A stretch of DNA of 64,000 nt, taken from Vreelandella zhaodongensis. GTDB lineage: Bacteria > Pseudomonadota > Gammaproteobacteria > Pseudomonadales > Halomonadaceae. This document shows, piece by piece, positions 39,110 through 46,968 of this stretch. Location of the stretch: NCBI RefSeq assembly GCF_013415115.1, contig NZ_JACCDD010000001.1:620001-684000 (forward strand), given 5' to 3'. The notes below the pieces were generated by a model. The model searched no databases, was not told the origin of the DNA, and saw nothing but the letters and a program-made list of their open reading frames with translations. A program made the position numbers and the translations under genes. How positions within the stretch are numbered: position 1 is the first letter of the stretch; each line of letters opens with the position of its first letter.

Positions 39110-41170
39110 TTACTCTCCCCAGGTAATACCAATATCAAAGCTAAGCTGAGTCTCACGGTTGCCATCGTAAACAGGCCGTGACCAGGAAAGGCCGTACTTG
39201 AGGTCTCGCCCATTACCGACTGCCCAGCGGTGATGATACGAAAGGCTCGGAATCCAGCGAGTGCCAAATTCCTGCTGCCAGGACTGGCCAACGCTGGCAC
39301 CAACGTCTTGGATGAAGGAGTGTTCGTAATGGCGCCAGTTGCGTACTTCCCAGAGCGCTCCAAGCTCCCAGGAGGCGCTGGCCTCGGGGTTGTAATAGGG
39401 GACATCGAGATCGCTGGCTTGCCCCGCGTAGAGTCCGGCATTCAGACCAAGTGCATGGTCGGGGTTATCAATCACTCGTTGCCATCCATTCAGCGATAGA
39501 CTTTCTCGATGGTTGCCGTCTGAATAGTCCAACTGTGTAATGGACGCTTGGTAGCTATGACGCTCATTTGGTGACCAGCTAAGCCCAACCAGGGCCTGAT
39601 CGGCGGTTATCCCCGACGAGCGTGCCTGCAATGAGCCATCGCGGCTATGCGTGGCGTAGCGTGCTCTGGCATCCACGGTTTCATTGACCCGCCAGCTTAG
39701 CTCGGCCATTACGGAGGTGTTACGAGCGAAGTCATCGACACTGCGTTCTAGACGAGTTTCTAGTGATAATCGATCATAAGCGTAACGAAGTCCCACTCCT
39801 CCACGAGTGTCATGGACACGCTCCTCGCGAAATTCACTAAAATGTTCACTTCCTAGGATTCCCAGTCGCCAGCGATCATCCAGCACAGGAGACCACGCGG
39901 AAAATTGATGGTGCTGCTCATCAAAACCTGCTGGCGAGTCCACATCGTTCGGTGCTTCACTACGCCCTGCATAAGCTGAAGCGCTAACCTGCCAGCCAGT
40001 GCGGGTCTGCCAATTTTGTTGCATCTTTTCGACGCGCGGCGAGTCGGGTGCCAATAGCACCGCTTGTGCCATCGCTTCGCGGGCATCGCCCAAACGTTGT
40101 TGATTAGCCAGAGCATCAACCTGGCCGATCCAACCATCCACGAGACGTGGGTCAAGACGCGTCGCAACCTGAAAGCGCGTCAATGCTTGCTCATCCCAGC
40201 CACGCTGAAGATAGACGCTGCCCAGATTAGCCTGTAACCCCGCATTGCGAGGAGCAATCTTCGCCATGGCTTCAAGAGCTTCTTGAGCCCCTGGTTGATC
40301 GCCTGTATAGCCGCGGATCATTGCCAATGTCGCGTCTAGGAAATAACGGTTCCAGTTGCTGTGTGGCTGCTGAGCATTGTCCTCCCACAGCCACGCACGT
40401 TGCTGTTCGGCCTCAACCTCAAGGAGCTCAATTGCTTCTCGCCAGCGCCCCGATTCTAAATAGGCATAGGCGCGTATTATGTGGTCATTGGCCACTGCAG
40501 CACCGGATTCGGCTACCTGCTCCATTAGCGCAGCAGCTTCTTGCGGTTTTTTAGTGGAGAGCAACGAGTCCCCAATAATGCGCATAACATAAGGCGGTAG
40601 CTCGATATCTTCTGCTTCTAGCTGGCGAAAGATAGCGACAACTTCCTCGTGGCGCTGCATCCCATTAAGAATGTAAATGTTGTCAAAGCGTTGCCGTAAA
40701 GGGACTTCACCCTCTTGCTGGGCTAGGAATGTGTCTTGTGCCATTAAGGCACGCTGCATATCATCCTTAGATGACTGAGAACTTAAATTCGGTAGTGTTC
40801 CCCACACTGCGAGTCGCGCGATGTAATCCTGCTCAAAACCACTCGCCTCGTCGGCGTTAAAGAGGTCTGGACGGCGCTGGTAGTAATGCCAAGCCAAACC
40901 AGCACTGCCTTGCAGTGACAAGGTGATGGTGCGCTCGCGATATGCAGTGTCATTGGTTGGGTCTATGCGCAGGGCGCGCTCATAGAGCGCAAGTGCCGAG
41001 AGCCATTGATGTTCACGGCGCTCGGCGACAGCTTGGTCAAACAATTCCTCCAAATGCGGAGTATTGTTTGCCATGGTGTCCTCCGAGGTAAAAAACACCA
41101 AGCCACATGTCAGAGCAACGGCTCCGACACTCCTGGCTAAAAAGCCTTTTCCTTGTAGAGTTACATCCAT
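39110..41170 (-). CDS. pgaA: Poly-beta-1,6-GlcNAc export porin PgaA
   Basis: A 686-aa outer-membrane exporter. A signal peptide (ending near FFTSEDTMA) leads to a tetratricopeptide region (about residues 35-380; ALALYERALRIDPTNDTAYRER, LQANLGSVYLQRGWDEQALTRF) and a C-terminal beta-barrel (from about 400; RRLGILGSEHF-like strands, ending LSFDIGITWGE). It is shorter than E. coli PgaA, mainly in the TPR part. It is first in the pgaABCD operon. No good Shine-Dalgarno precedes either the ATG at 41170 or the GTG at 41182, which fits translational control by the repeats just upstream. Confidence 0.9.
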   Translation of the reverse strand: MDVTLQGKGFLARSVGAVALTCGLVFFTSEDTMANNTPHLEELFDQAVAERREHQWLSALALYERALRIDPTNDTAYRERTITLSLQGSAGLAWHYYQRRPDLFNADEASGFEQDYIARLAVWGTLPNLSSQSSKDDMQRALMAQDTFLAQQEGEVPLRQRFDNIYILNGMQRHEEVVAIFRQLEAEDIELPPYVMRIIGDSLLSTKKPQEAAALMEQVAESGAAVANDHIIRAYAYLESGRWREAIELLEVEAEQQRAWLWEDNAQQPHSNWNRYFLDATLAMIRGYTGDQPGAQEALEAMAKIAPRNAGLQANLGSVYLQRGWDEQALTRFQVATRLDPRLVDGWIGQVDALANQQRLGDAREAMAQAVLLAPDSPRVEKMQQNWQTRTGWQVSASAYAGRSEAPNDVDSPAGFDEQHHQFSAWSPVLDDRWRLGILGSEHFSEFREERVHDTRGGVGLRYAYDRLSLETRLERSVDDFARNTSVMAELSWRVNETVDARARYATHSRDGSLQARSSGITADQALVGLSWSPNERHSYQASITQLDYSDGNHRESLSLNGWQRVIDNPDHALGLNAGLYAGQASDLDVPYYNPEASASWELGALWEVRNWRHYEHSFIQDVGASVGQSWQQEFGTRWIPSLSYHHRWAVGNGRDLKYGLSWSRPVYDGNRETQLSFDIGITWGE

Positions 41171-41178
41171 TTGTACAG

Positions 41179-41192
41179 TCACATCCGAGTGA
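41179..41192 (-). promoter_or_regulatory. Hairpin with GGA loop next to the pgaA start
   Basis: On the mRNA strand UCAC-UCGGAU-GUGA forms a 4-bp stem with GGA in a 6-base loop, 9 to 22 bases before the pgaA ATG. CGGAUGU matches the core of the known CsrA/RsmA consensus (ACARGGAUGU). It would be the start-proximal member of the array described in the next entry. Confidence 0.5.
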
Positions 41193-41193
41193 A

Positions 41194-41286
41194 TTGGATT
41201 AGCCCTTCCTTGTGGGCCCTATATTTGGATTAGCCCTTCCTTATGGGCCTCATATTTGGATTAGCCCTTCCTTGTGAGCCTCATAT
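41194..41286 (-). repeat. Three 31-bp direct repeats upstream of pgaA, each a GGA-loop hairpin
   Basis: Three head-to-tail 31-bp copies (41194-41224, 41225-41255, 41256-41286) share TTGGATTAGCCCTTCCTT on the plus strand. On the pga mRNA strand each gives GCCC-ACAAGGAA-GGGC (copy 2 loop AUAAGGAA; copy 3 stem GCUC/GGGC with one G-U pair), i.e. a 4-bp stem with AAGGA in the loop. Cores lie at 41202-41217, 41233-41248 and 41264-41279. ACAAGGA is the CsrA/RsmA consensus. The E. coli pgaA leader is known to hold several CsrA sites, so this is most likely a CsrA-responsive leader. Protein-binding DNA repeats (31 bp is about three helical turns) are the alternative. Confidence 0.75.
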
Positions 41287-41832
41287 AATGTTCATGGAAA
41301 TTAAGAGCTCATTAGTACTGGCTTCTTAGTCAAAATCTTATGCAAGATGTTTTGTGCCTACTAATTAAGCAACTGCACATACTTTAGTTTACATTAAGCT
41401 AATTACCTTGATTTTTATAATGAACAATGGTTAAGGGGTTGTCGCTAATACGGCGGCTGCCTTCTAGGGCAACGGTGCCACGACTCTGAATTGGGAATAT
41501 GGTCAATTAGAAGGTCGCAACGCCTGCCCAATGGACATGTTTTACAAGATCCCGACTCAACGCCTGAGCGAGAAAGGGTTAATCCGCCTAGATTGTCATC
41601 GAGTCATGGCGAACTTCCCCCCTTAAGCCTACAATCTCTGCGGCTCTAATACTGGGTCCAAGCTGTCCAAGATCTGTGGCAATGTGCTGATCGACAAATT
41701 TTGTGCGGCTCGCAAATAGGTATGACTATAAAATGGAACATATAAAGACGCATAATATAACGTTCAGATTGGACAGCGTGCCGCCTTTCTCCTTATCATT
41801 CATTGTCTTATTGCTTGAGGATATCCCTTGTT
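41287..41832. other. Gene-poor interval between pgaA and the aspartic-protease operon
   Basis: The first 140 bases are AT-rich and should hold the pga promoter; I see no clear -35/-10 pair. An imperfect inverted repeat (CAAAATCTT-ATGC-AAGA.. TTTTG) lies at about 41331-41354. From about 41435 base composition rises and one frame looks coding but is broken (see the next entry). From 41720 it is AT-rich again with a partly palindromic ATAATATAAC segment at 41750-41762. No intact gene is visible. Confidence 0.6.
41468..41719 (+). pseudogene. Possible decayed coding remnant, family unknown
   Basis: One frame reads 83 codons bounded by a TAG before it and a TAG at 41717, broken by a single internal TAA at 41624. 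The translation looks protein-like (GNGATTLNWEYGQLEGRNAC, then ...FYKIPTQRLSEKGLIRLDCH, and after the stop AYNLCGSNTGSKLSKICGNV) with gene-like codon choice. I recognise no family and see no start or ribosome site. It may be the relic of a lost gene, or chance. Confidence 0.35.
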
Positions 41833-42669
41833 ATGCGCCCAGGTGTATTGTGGCTTATGGTCGGTTTGTCGCTTTCATTTGCCGGCTGTGCCGTCACGCA
41901 GCCAGAATCAAATGAACCGCCGCCGTTAAGCGAAGCGTCGTTCAACAGTCGTATCCTTGAGCTTGAAACGTCTCTCGCTCAGCAGTGCGGGGACGCATCC
42001 ATTTTTTATGAACAGCAACGCAATCAACAGCAAGCATTAACGGCAGATATCCGCGAAGTAGGCAGCTTACTTCGCCGCCTGCGTCAAGACGTAGCCAGTT
42101 TAGAGGCACGCGATAAAGACCCTGTGATCATTCGCGAAGAGTGCGAAGTGAACGAGGTTCAGGACAGCAAAACGCTACTCGGACGTAGCGAATGGATTGG
42201 TTTGCCTAGCATTGGTACCTACTTAAAAGCTAGGGTTGATTCTGGGGCAAACACTTCCTCGCTCTCTGCGTCTGAAATTACCCGCTTTGAGCGTGATGGC
42301 GAAAACTGGGTACGCTTCAAATTGGCACTAAATGACGATGACGTGGTCGTAGATCGCGTGCGGAACGAATGGATTGAGGCGCCCATTATTCGTCGAGTGC
42401 GTATTGTCCAAGCATCGGGCGAAGAGTCTCGTCCTGTCATTTCACTATTAATGACCCTCGGCCCTATCCGTGACAACGTTGAGTTCACGCTTAACGACCG
42501 TACCCACCTAGATTACCCAGTACTATTGGGTCGGCGTTTTATGATGGATATTGCGACAATCGACGTTGCTCAGACCTACCTTCATCAGCGGCCGGAATTT
42601 CCAGGTGGTGAACCTGCTGACCAAGCCGCTGACGATGAAGCGGTAGACCAAGACGATACTGAAGATTAA
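41833..42669 (+). CDS. Lipoprotein with retropepsin-like ('ATP-dependent zinc protease') domain
   Basis: A 278-aa protein. The N terminus MRPGVLWLMVGLSLSFAGC is a lipoprotein signal with Cys19. A coiled region follows, then a RimB/DUF-type retropepsin domain (from about residue 115; GRSEWIGLPSIGTYLKARVD) with the aspartyl-protease motif D136-S-G-A (VDSGANTSSLSA) and a C-terminal VLLGRRFMMDIATIDV strand. The family is named a zinc protease in databases, but relatives such as RimB are aspartic peptidases tied to RimK-type ligases. An acidic tail ends the protein. It heads a three-gene operon with the two genes downstream. Upstream TTG starts are possible. Confidence 0.82.
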   Translation: MRPGVLWLMVGLSLSFAGCAVTQPESNEPPPLSEASFNSRILELETSLAQQCGDASIFYEQQRNQQQALTADIREVGSLLRRLRQDVASLEARDKDPVIIREECEVNEVQDSKTLLGRSEWIGLPSIGTYLKARVDSGANTSSLSASEITRFERDGENWVRFKLALNDDDVVVDRVRNEWIEAPIIRRVRIVQASGEESRPVISLLMTLGPIRDNVEFTLNDRTHLDYPVLLGRRFMMDIATIDVAQTYLHQRPEFPGGEPADQAADDEAVDQDDTED

Positions 42670-42707
42670 TAGTTCTCCCCTGCCGCTTTACGTTGAAAGG
42701 AATCACC

Positions 42708-44231
42708 ATGTCACGGTTGCCGTTTTATTTCATTGTCGGTTTATTACTAATAGTCGGGATTGCCGCCAGTGTTCAAAGGCACATACAGTTTGAAATCCCC
42801 TGGATACCAGGCGAGCAGCGTCAAGTGTGGGAGATCGAAGCGGTCATAAGCTTTAATGCCCAAAACGGCCCTGTGCAGGTTGACTTAGCCCTCCCTTCTC
42901 ACCAAGCCGGTTATCGCGTGTTGACAGAAAACACAGCATCATCTGGCTATGGTTTGGCATATCAAGCCGATGAGTGGGGACGGCAAGCGCAATGGACGAT
43001 ACGTAATGCCGCTGGCAGTCAGCAGCTCTACTATTCGGTGCAAATGCTGGTCTCTCCAGATGCACGCTCTCCAGTCCAAACACCACCTGACCTGAATTCC
43101 GTGACACCCTGGGAAAGCCCTTACGACACCGCGGCAAATCAATTAATTGAGCGCGCCTGGTCGCGCAGTGCTAACAATGCAACATTTGCTAGAGAGCTCA
43201 TCGTTGATATTAATGGCGAACGCCAGGGAGAAAACGCACGCTTACTATTAACCCAGGCACAACCATCAGCGCTGATTGTCCGCCTTCTCAATCAAGCGGG
43301 CGTTCATGCACGAGAAGTCAGCGGCTTGTTGTTGGAGGATGGCCGACGGCGGCAGACACTCAGCAGCTGGATTCAGGTATTCGACGAATCCGCTGAGACA
43401 TGGACACTATTTAACCCTGCCACCGGCGAGCAGGGAAAACCCGACAACCTTCTACTTTGGGAAACGGGTGGTCGCGCCGTACTGGAGGTTCAGGGCGGCA
43501 CCAACTCGCGCGTCACGTTTTCAATGTTGACGCACTACCAGCCTGCGTCAGCCGCGGTTCGCAATCATTACTCAGACGACACACTGCTCAACTTCTCTAT
43601 CCATAGCCTTCCTTTAGAAGAGCAGGCACTGTTCCAAACCATTCTACTTATCCCTATTGGCGCGTTAGTCGTGGTTTTCTTACGGGTACTCGTAGGCATT
43701 AAAACCTCGGGCACCTTTATGCCCGTCCTGATTGCCTTGGCATTTATTCAAACGACGTTGCTCACTGGTTTGATCGGCTTTCTGTTAATCGTGGCGATGG
43801 GCTTGATTATCCGCAACTACCTTTCCTACCTTAATTTACTGCTGGTAGCGAGGGTGTCTGCCGTCATTATTACGGTCATTGCGATTATCTCGATTTTCAC
43901 TGTGCTGGCTTACCGGATGGGACTAAGCGCGGGGTTAACCGTTACCTTCTTCCCAATGATCATATTAGCGTGGACAATTGAGCGGATGTCGATTCTTTGG
44001 GAAGAGGAAGGCCCTAAGGAAGTATTAATCCAGGGAGGTGGTAGCCTGCTAACGGCAGTATTAGCCTTCCTTGCGATGAATAATCCCTGGGTTCGCCACA
44101 TCACATTTAACTTCCTTGGCGTCCAGTTCATTCTAATGGCTTTGATTTTATTGCTGGGTAATTATACGGGCTACCGCTTACTGGAACTTCGTCGCTTCAA
44201 GCCAATTACCGATGACGAGACGCCCTCATGA
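42708..44231 (+). CDS. Seven-span membrane protein with inactive transglutaminase-like domain (UUP1 family)
   Basis: A 507-aa inner-membrane protein. One N-terminal span (about residues 5-24) is followed by a large periplasmic domain of transglutaminase fold (about 40-320; WIQVFDESAETWTLFNPATGEQG is the region near the usual active site, without a clear Cys-His-Asp triad), then about seven spans from residue 310 to 490 (LLIPIGALVVVFLRVLVGIK onward). Members are called inactive transglutaminases fused to a 7TM domain. AAGGA lies six bases before the ATG. It overlaps the ATP-grasp gene by four bases, so the two are probably translated together. Confidence 0.82.
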   Translation: MSRLPFYFIVGLLLIVGIAASVQRHIQFEIPWIPGEQRQVWEIEAVISFNAQNGPVQVDLALPSHQAGYRVLTENTASSGYGLAYQADEWGRQAQWTIRNAAGSQQLYYSVQMLVSPDARSPVQTPPDLNSVTPWESPYDTAANQLIERAWSRSANNATFARELIVDINGERQGENARLLLTQAQPSALIVRLLNQAGVHAREVSGLLLEDGRRRQTLSSWIQVFDESAETWTLFNPATGEQGKPDNLLLWETGGRAVLEVQGGTNSRVTFSMLTHYQPASAAVRNHYSDDTLLNFSIHSLPLEEQALFQTILLIPIGALVVVFLRVLVGIKTSGTFMPVLIALAFIQTTLLTGLIGFLLIVAMGLIIRNYLSYLNLLLVARVSAVIITVIAIISIFTVLAYRMGLSAGLTVTFFPMIILAWTIERMSILWEEEGPKEVLIQGGGSLLTAVLAFLAMNNPWVRHITFNFLGVQFILMALILLLGNYTGYRLLELRRFKPITDDETPS

Positions 44232-45226
44232 GCTGGCTGAAAAACTGGACGTGGCCTACTCGGCTTAGGGATAAGGGGATCATTGGCATGAATCGGCGCA
44301 ATATTCGTTATATTGGCCGCTATAATTCACGTCGCCTATACCCGCTTGTTGATGACAAGCTAAAAACCAAGCTGCTGGCCCAGCGCTATGGCATTACCAC
44401 GCCCGAGCTCATTGGCACTGTGACGACCCAGTTTGGCGTTAAACATATCGACGACATGCTAGCTGGGCATAATGGGTTTGTTATCAAGCCCGCCAAAGGG
44501 AGTGGCGGTAAAGGCATTCTCGTCATTGAAAAGGTGCAAGATGGCGCTTTTATTAAACCGAGCGGCGCACAGCAGTCAATTAGTGATATTGAACGTCACG
44601 TGTCTAACATTCTTTCAGGGCTGTACTCGTTAGGAGGGTCACCTGACGTTGCCGTCATTGAAACACTTATTAATTTCGACGAAAGCCTGATGGCTTACAC
44701 CTATGAAGGCGTGCCAGATATCCGCGTTATCGTTTTCAAAGGATATCCCGTCATGGCCATGATGCGGCTTTCGACTGCTGCCTCAGATGGCAAAGCCAAC
44801 CTTCACCAAGGGGCTGTCGGCGTTGGTCTAAATATTGCCACAGGCGAGGCCTTGCGCGGGGTTCAATTCGATAGGCCTTGTTACAGTCACCCAGACACGG
44901 GGCATGATTTAGCAAGCCTAGTAGTGCCCCAGTGGAACACTTTGCTCCACCTTGCCGCAGGCTGCTACGAAATGACGGGGCTTGGCTATCTGGGTACCGA
45001 CATGGTACTAGACCGCCAACATGGCCCCATGCTGCTAGAACTAAATGCACGCCCCGGGCTCGCCATTCAAATGACTAACGGCGAAGGGCTTCGTCGTCGG
45101 CTTGATCTGATTGAACAACAACCCGACGGCGTTCCCGTCGCTGAGCGGGTAGCGTTTGCTCAGCACCACTTTGCCCGACAAAGCGAACTCGTAGAAACGC
45201 CTGACACCTCATTGACGACGGCGTAG
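44228..45226 (+). CDS. RimK-like alpha-L-glutamate ligase-related ATP-grasp protein
   Basis: A 332-aa ATP-grasp enzyme of the RimK-related group. The ATP-binding segments are FVIKPAKGSGGKGILVI (the glycine-rich loop), VIETLINFD, PDIRVIVFKGYPVMAMMRLS, and the metal-binding end MLLELNARPGLAIQM. Relatives add glutamate or other amino acids to peptides or cofactors; the substrate of this subfamily is unknown. It is the third gene of the protease-transglutaminase-ligase set. A zur gene follows after 31 bases on the same strand. Confidence 0.87.
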   Translation: MSWLKNWTWPTRLRDKGIIGMNRRNIRYIGRYNSRRLYPLVDDKLKTKLLAQRYGITTPELIGTVTTQFGVKHIDDMLAGHNGFVIKPAKGSGGKGILVIEKVQDGAFIKPSGAQQSISDIERHVSNILSGLYSLGGSPDVAVIETLINFDESLMAYTYEGVPDIRVIVFKGYPVMAMMRLSTAASDGKANLHQGAVGVGLNIATGEALRGVQFDRPCYSHPDTGHDLASLVVPQWNTLLHLAAGCYEMTGLGYLGTDMVLDRQHGPMLLELNARPGLAIQMTNGEGLRRRLDLIEQQPDGVPVAERVAFAQHHFARQSELVETPDTSLTTA

Positions 45227-45257
45227 ACTAGGCATATCCCGTTCAACGAGAGCCCTA

Positions 45258-45707
45258 ATGACAGAAGCTAATACGCTATTACAACAAGCAGAGTCCCAGT
45301 GTCATACCCGCGGCGTGAGGTTTACGCCTATTCGTAGGCGGGTACTGGAACTGATTGCTGAGAATGGTGGCGGACTTAAAGCGTATGATCTGCTAGACCA
45401 ATTGTCGACTGAGCATGCTGCTGCACGCCCTCCTACGGTCTATCGAGCACTCGATTTTCTTATCGAACAGGGCTTAGTGCATCGTATTGAATCTCAAAAC
45501 GCGTACGTGGCCTGCGCGTGCCCAGAGCATGTGCACGGTTTTCAGCTATTGATTTGTCGCCATTGCGGTTATGTGGAAGAGCTGCATCTTGACGAAATTA
45601 GCCATCAGCTAGCCGCCCTTGCCAAGCGCCAAGGATTTAACGTCGAGCGCCAAACGATAGAGCTTCAAGGCTTGTGCCAAAACTGTCGACCTGCGAGTAA
45701 TAAGTAA
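45258..45707 (+). CDS. zur: Fur-family zinc uptake regulator Zur
   Basis: A 149-aa Fur-superfamily repressor. The winged helix (RGVRFTPIRRRVLELIAENGGG, PPTVYRALDFLIEQGLVHRIES) precedes a dimerisation and metal domain with CxxC (ICRHCGYVEELH) and a second Cys pair near the C terminus (LQGLCQNC), the structural zinc site. Position upstream of hisI and the family pattern favour Zur over Fur or PerR. Its stop overlaps the hisI start by one base. Confidence 0.88.
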   Translation: MTEANTLLQQAESQCHTRGVRFTPIRRRVLELIAENGGGLKAYDLLDQLSTEHAAARPPTVYRALDFLIEQGLVHRIESQNAYVACACPEHVHGFQLLICRHCGYVEELHLDEISHQLAALAKRQGFNVERQTIELQGLCQNCRPASNK

Positions 45708-46174
45708 TGTCCCGCTTTAACCAATTAGCCCCACGCGACCTATTCAAGGCCTTAGAATCGGCCAACCCTTCCGACACCTTACCCAATTTGGAAACATTGC
45801 TAGACGCGGTGCATTTTAATAAGGACGGCCTACTTCCTGCCATTGCCCAGCAGTTTGATTCGGGCGAAGTATTAATGATGGCATGGATGAACCGCGAAGC
45901 GCTCGAAGAAACGCTAACAACGCAGCGTGTTTGCTACTACTCCCGCTCACGCCAAAAGCTCTGGCGCAAAGGTGAAACCTCTGGCCAACAACAGCAGCTG
46001 AAAACCGCCGCTCTCGACTGTGACGGCGATACACTGCTACTCCAGGTCGACCAAACGGGGCCCGCCTGCCATACGGGTCGGCGCAGTTGCTTTTATGTAT
46101 CGCTCAGCAGTGAGCATGCCACTATTACGAGCGAACCGCTTATCGACCCTGCGACGCTCTACGGAAAGAAATAG
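45707..46174 (+). CDS. hisI: Phosphoribosyl-AMP cyclohydrolase HisI
   Basis: A 155-aa zinc/magnesium enzyme that opens the adenine ring of PR-AMP in histidine synthesis. The core [44 protein letters not shown], and the metal site [27 protein letters not shown] (Asp ligands and the zinc Cys residues) are intact. About 37 extra residues precede the core compared with the usual enzyme. Being in an operon with zur rather than with hisE or other his genes suggests it may be the second, zinc-regulated HisI known from some Zur regulons; whether the genome has another hisI cannot be seen here. Confidence 0.88.
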   Translation: MSRFNQLAPRDLFKALESANPSDTLPNLETLLDAVHFNKDGLLPAIAQQFDSGEVLMMAWMNREALEETLTTQRVCYYSRSRQKLWRKGETSGQQQQLKTAALDCDGDTLLLQVDQTGPACHTGRRSCFYVSLSSEHATITSEPLIDPATLYGKK

Positions 46175-46506
46175 TGCTACGCCTGCTAACCTCAGCAAAG
46201 CGCGGGGCTTCGAAAGCACTTGCCATGGTGATGATTGGCTTTATCAAAGTGTATCAATACACCATTAGCCCCCTACTGGGGCCACGCTGCCGGTTCTGGC
46301 CTAGCTGCTCTTCCTATACCGTTGAAGCCATCCAGGTGCATGGCCCTATCAAAGGTGGCTGGATGGCAATAAAGCGCATTATAAGATGCCATCCAGGCAG
46401 CGCTGGTGGTATCGACCCAGTACCCGGCGGTAGAAGCGAGCAGCTATGCAAGGAAGATCCTGACCTAACAATGCCGCCGCACTCAAAGTGCGATCATCGA
46501 CACTGA
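46174..46506 (+). CDS. yidD: Membrane protein insertion efficiency factor YidD
   Basis: A 110-aa small membrane-associated protein. The family core is clear: [51 protein letters not shown] and GGIDPVPG. YidD assists YidC in membrane protein insertion. It usually sits between rnpA and yidC; here it ends the zur-hisI operon, starting with a GTG that overlaps the hisI stop. The last 25 residues are not conserved. It converges on sufE with four bases between stops. Confidence 0.92.
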   Translation: MLRLLTSAKRGASKALAMVMIGFIKVYQYTISPLLGPRCRFWPSCSSYTVEAIQVHGPIKGGWMAIKRIIRCHPGSAGGIDPVPGGRSEQLCKEDPDLTMPPHSKCDHRH

Positions 46507-46510
46507 GGTG

Positions 46511-46930
46511 TTATGAGTCTTGTTTTGCGATCTGATAGATGCGCTCTAACATGGCATTAAGGCCGTTGCTTCGCGTAGGAGATAAGTGCTTATCCAAGCC
46601 TAACTCCTGTAGAAAATGCGGCTCAGTATGCATAATCTCATCTGCGGTGCGCTCACTATATATTCTCAGCAGTAGCGCAATTAACCCTGAAACGATGGCT
46701 GCATCCGAGGTTGCCTTGAAGATCAGCTTGTCGCCCTCCTCTTGATGCCACATCCACACGTTGGATTGGCAGCCTTGAATCTTAAACTCCTCGGTTCGCC
46801 GCTCCTCTGGAAAGTCAGGCAATTGCTTCCCCATATCGATGATGTATTGATAACGATCCATCCAGTTATCAAATATTTCAAACTCTTCGACCAGCTCTTG
46901 CTGGGCCAGCTCAGCGCTTGAAGTTGCCAT
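46511..46930 (-). CDS. sufE: SufE-family cysteine desulfuration protein
   Basis: A 139-aa sulfur acceptor that takes persulfide from a SufS/CsdA-type cysteine desulfurase for Fe-S assembly. The active Cys54 lies in FKIQGCQSNVWMW, and the C-terminal EELGLDKHLSPTRSNGLNAML-type segment is typical. The ATG at 46930 has AAAGGAAA upstream; a frame from 46969 would add 13 residues. SufE or CsdE cannot be told apart without its partner gene, which is not adjacent. Confidence 0.9.
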   Translation of the reverse strand: MATSSAELAQQELVEEFEIFDNWMDRYQYIIDMGKQLPDFPEERRTEEFKIQGCQSNVWMWHQEEGDKLIFKATSDAAIVSGLIALLLRIYSERTADEIMHTEPHFLQELGLDKHLSPTRSNGLNAMLERIYQIAKQDS

Positions 46931-46968
46931 GGCGTTTCCTTTGGGTTGGTGTCTCAATATCATGCCCA

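Noticed and set aside
41194..41286. CRISPR or insertion-sequence ends
   Set aside because: Three contiguous 31-bp copies without spacers, no cas or transposase genes; the hairpins fit an mRNA leader better.
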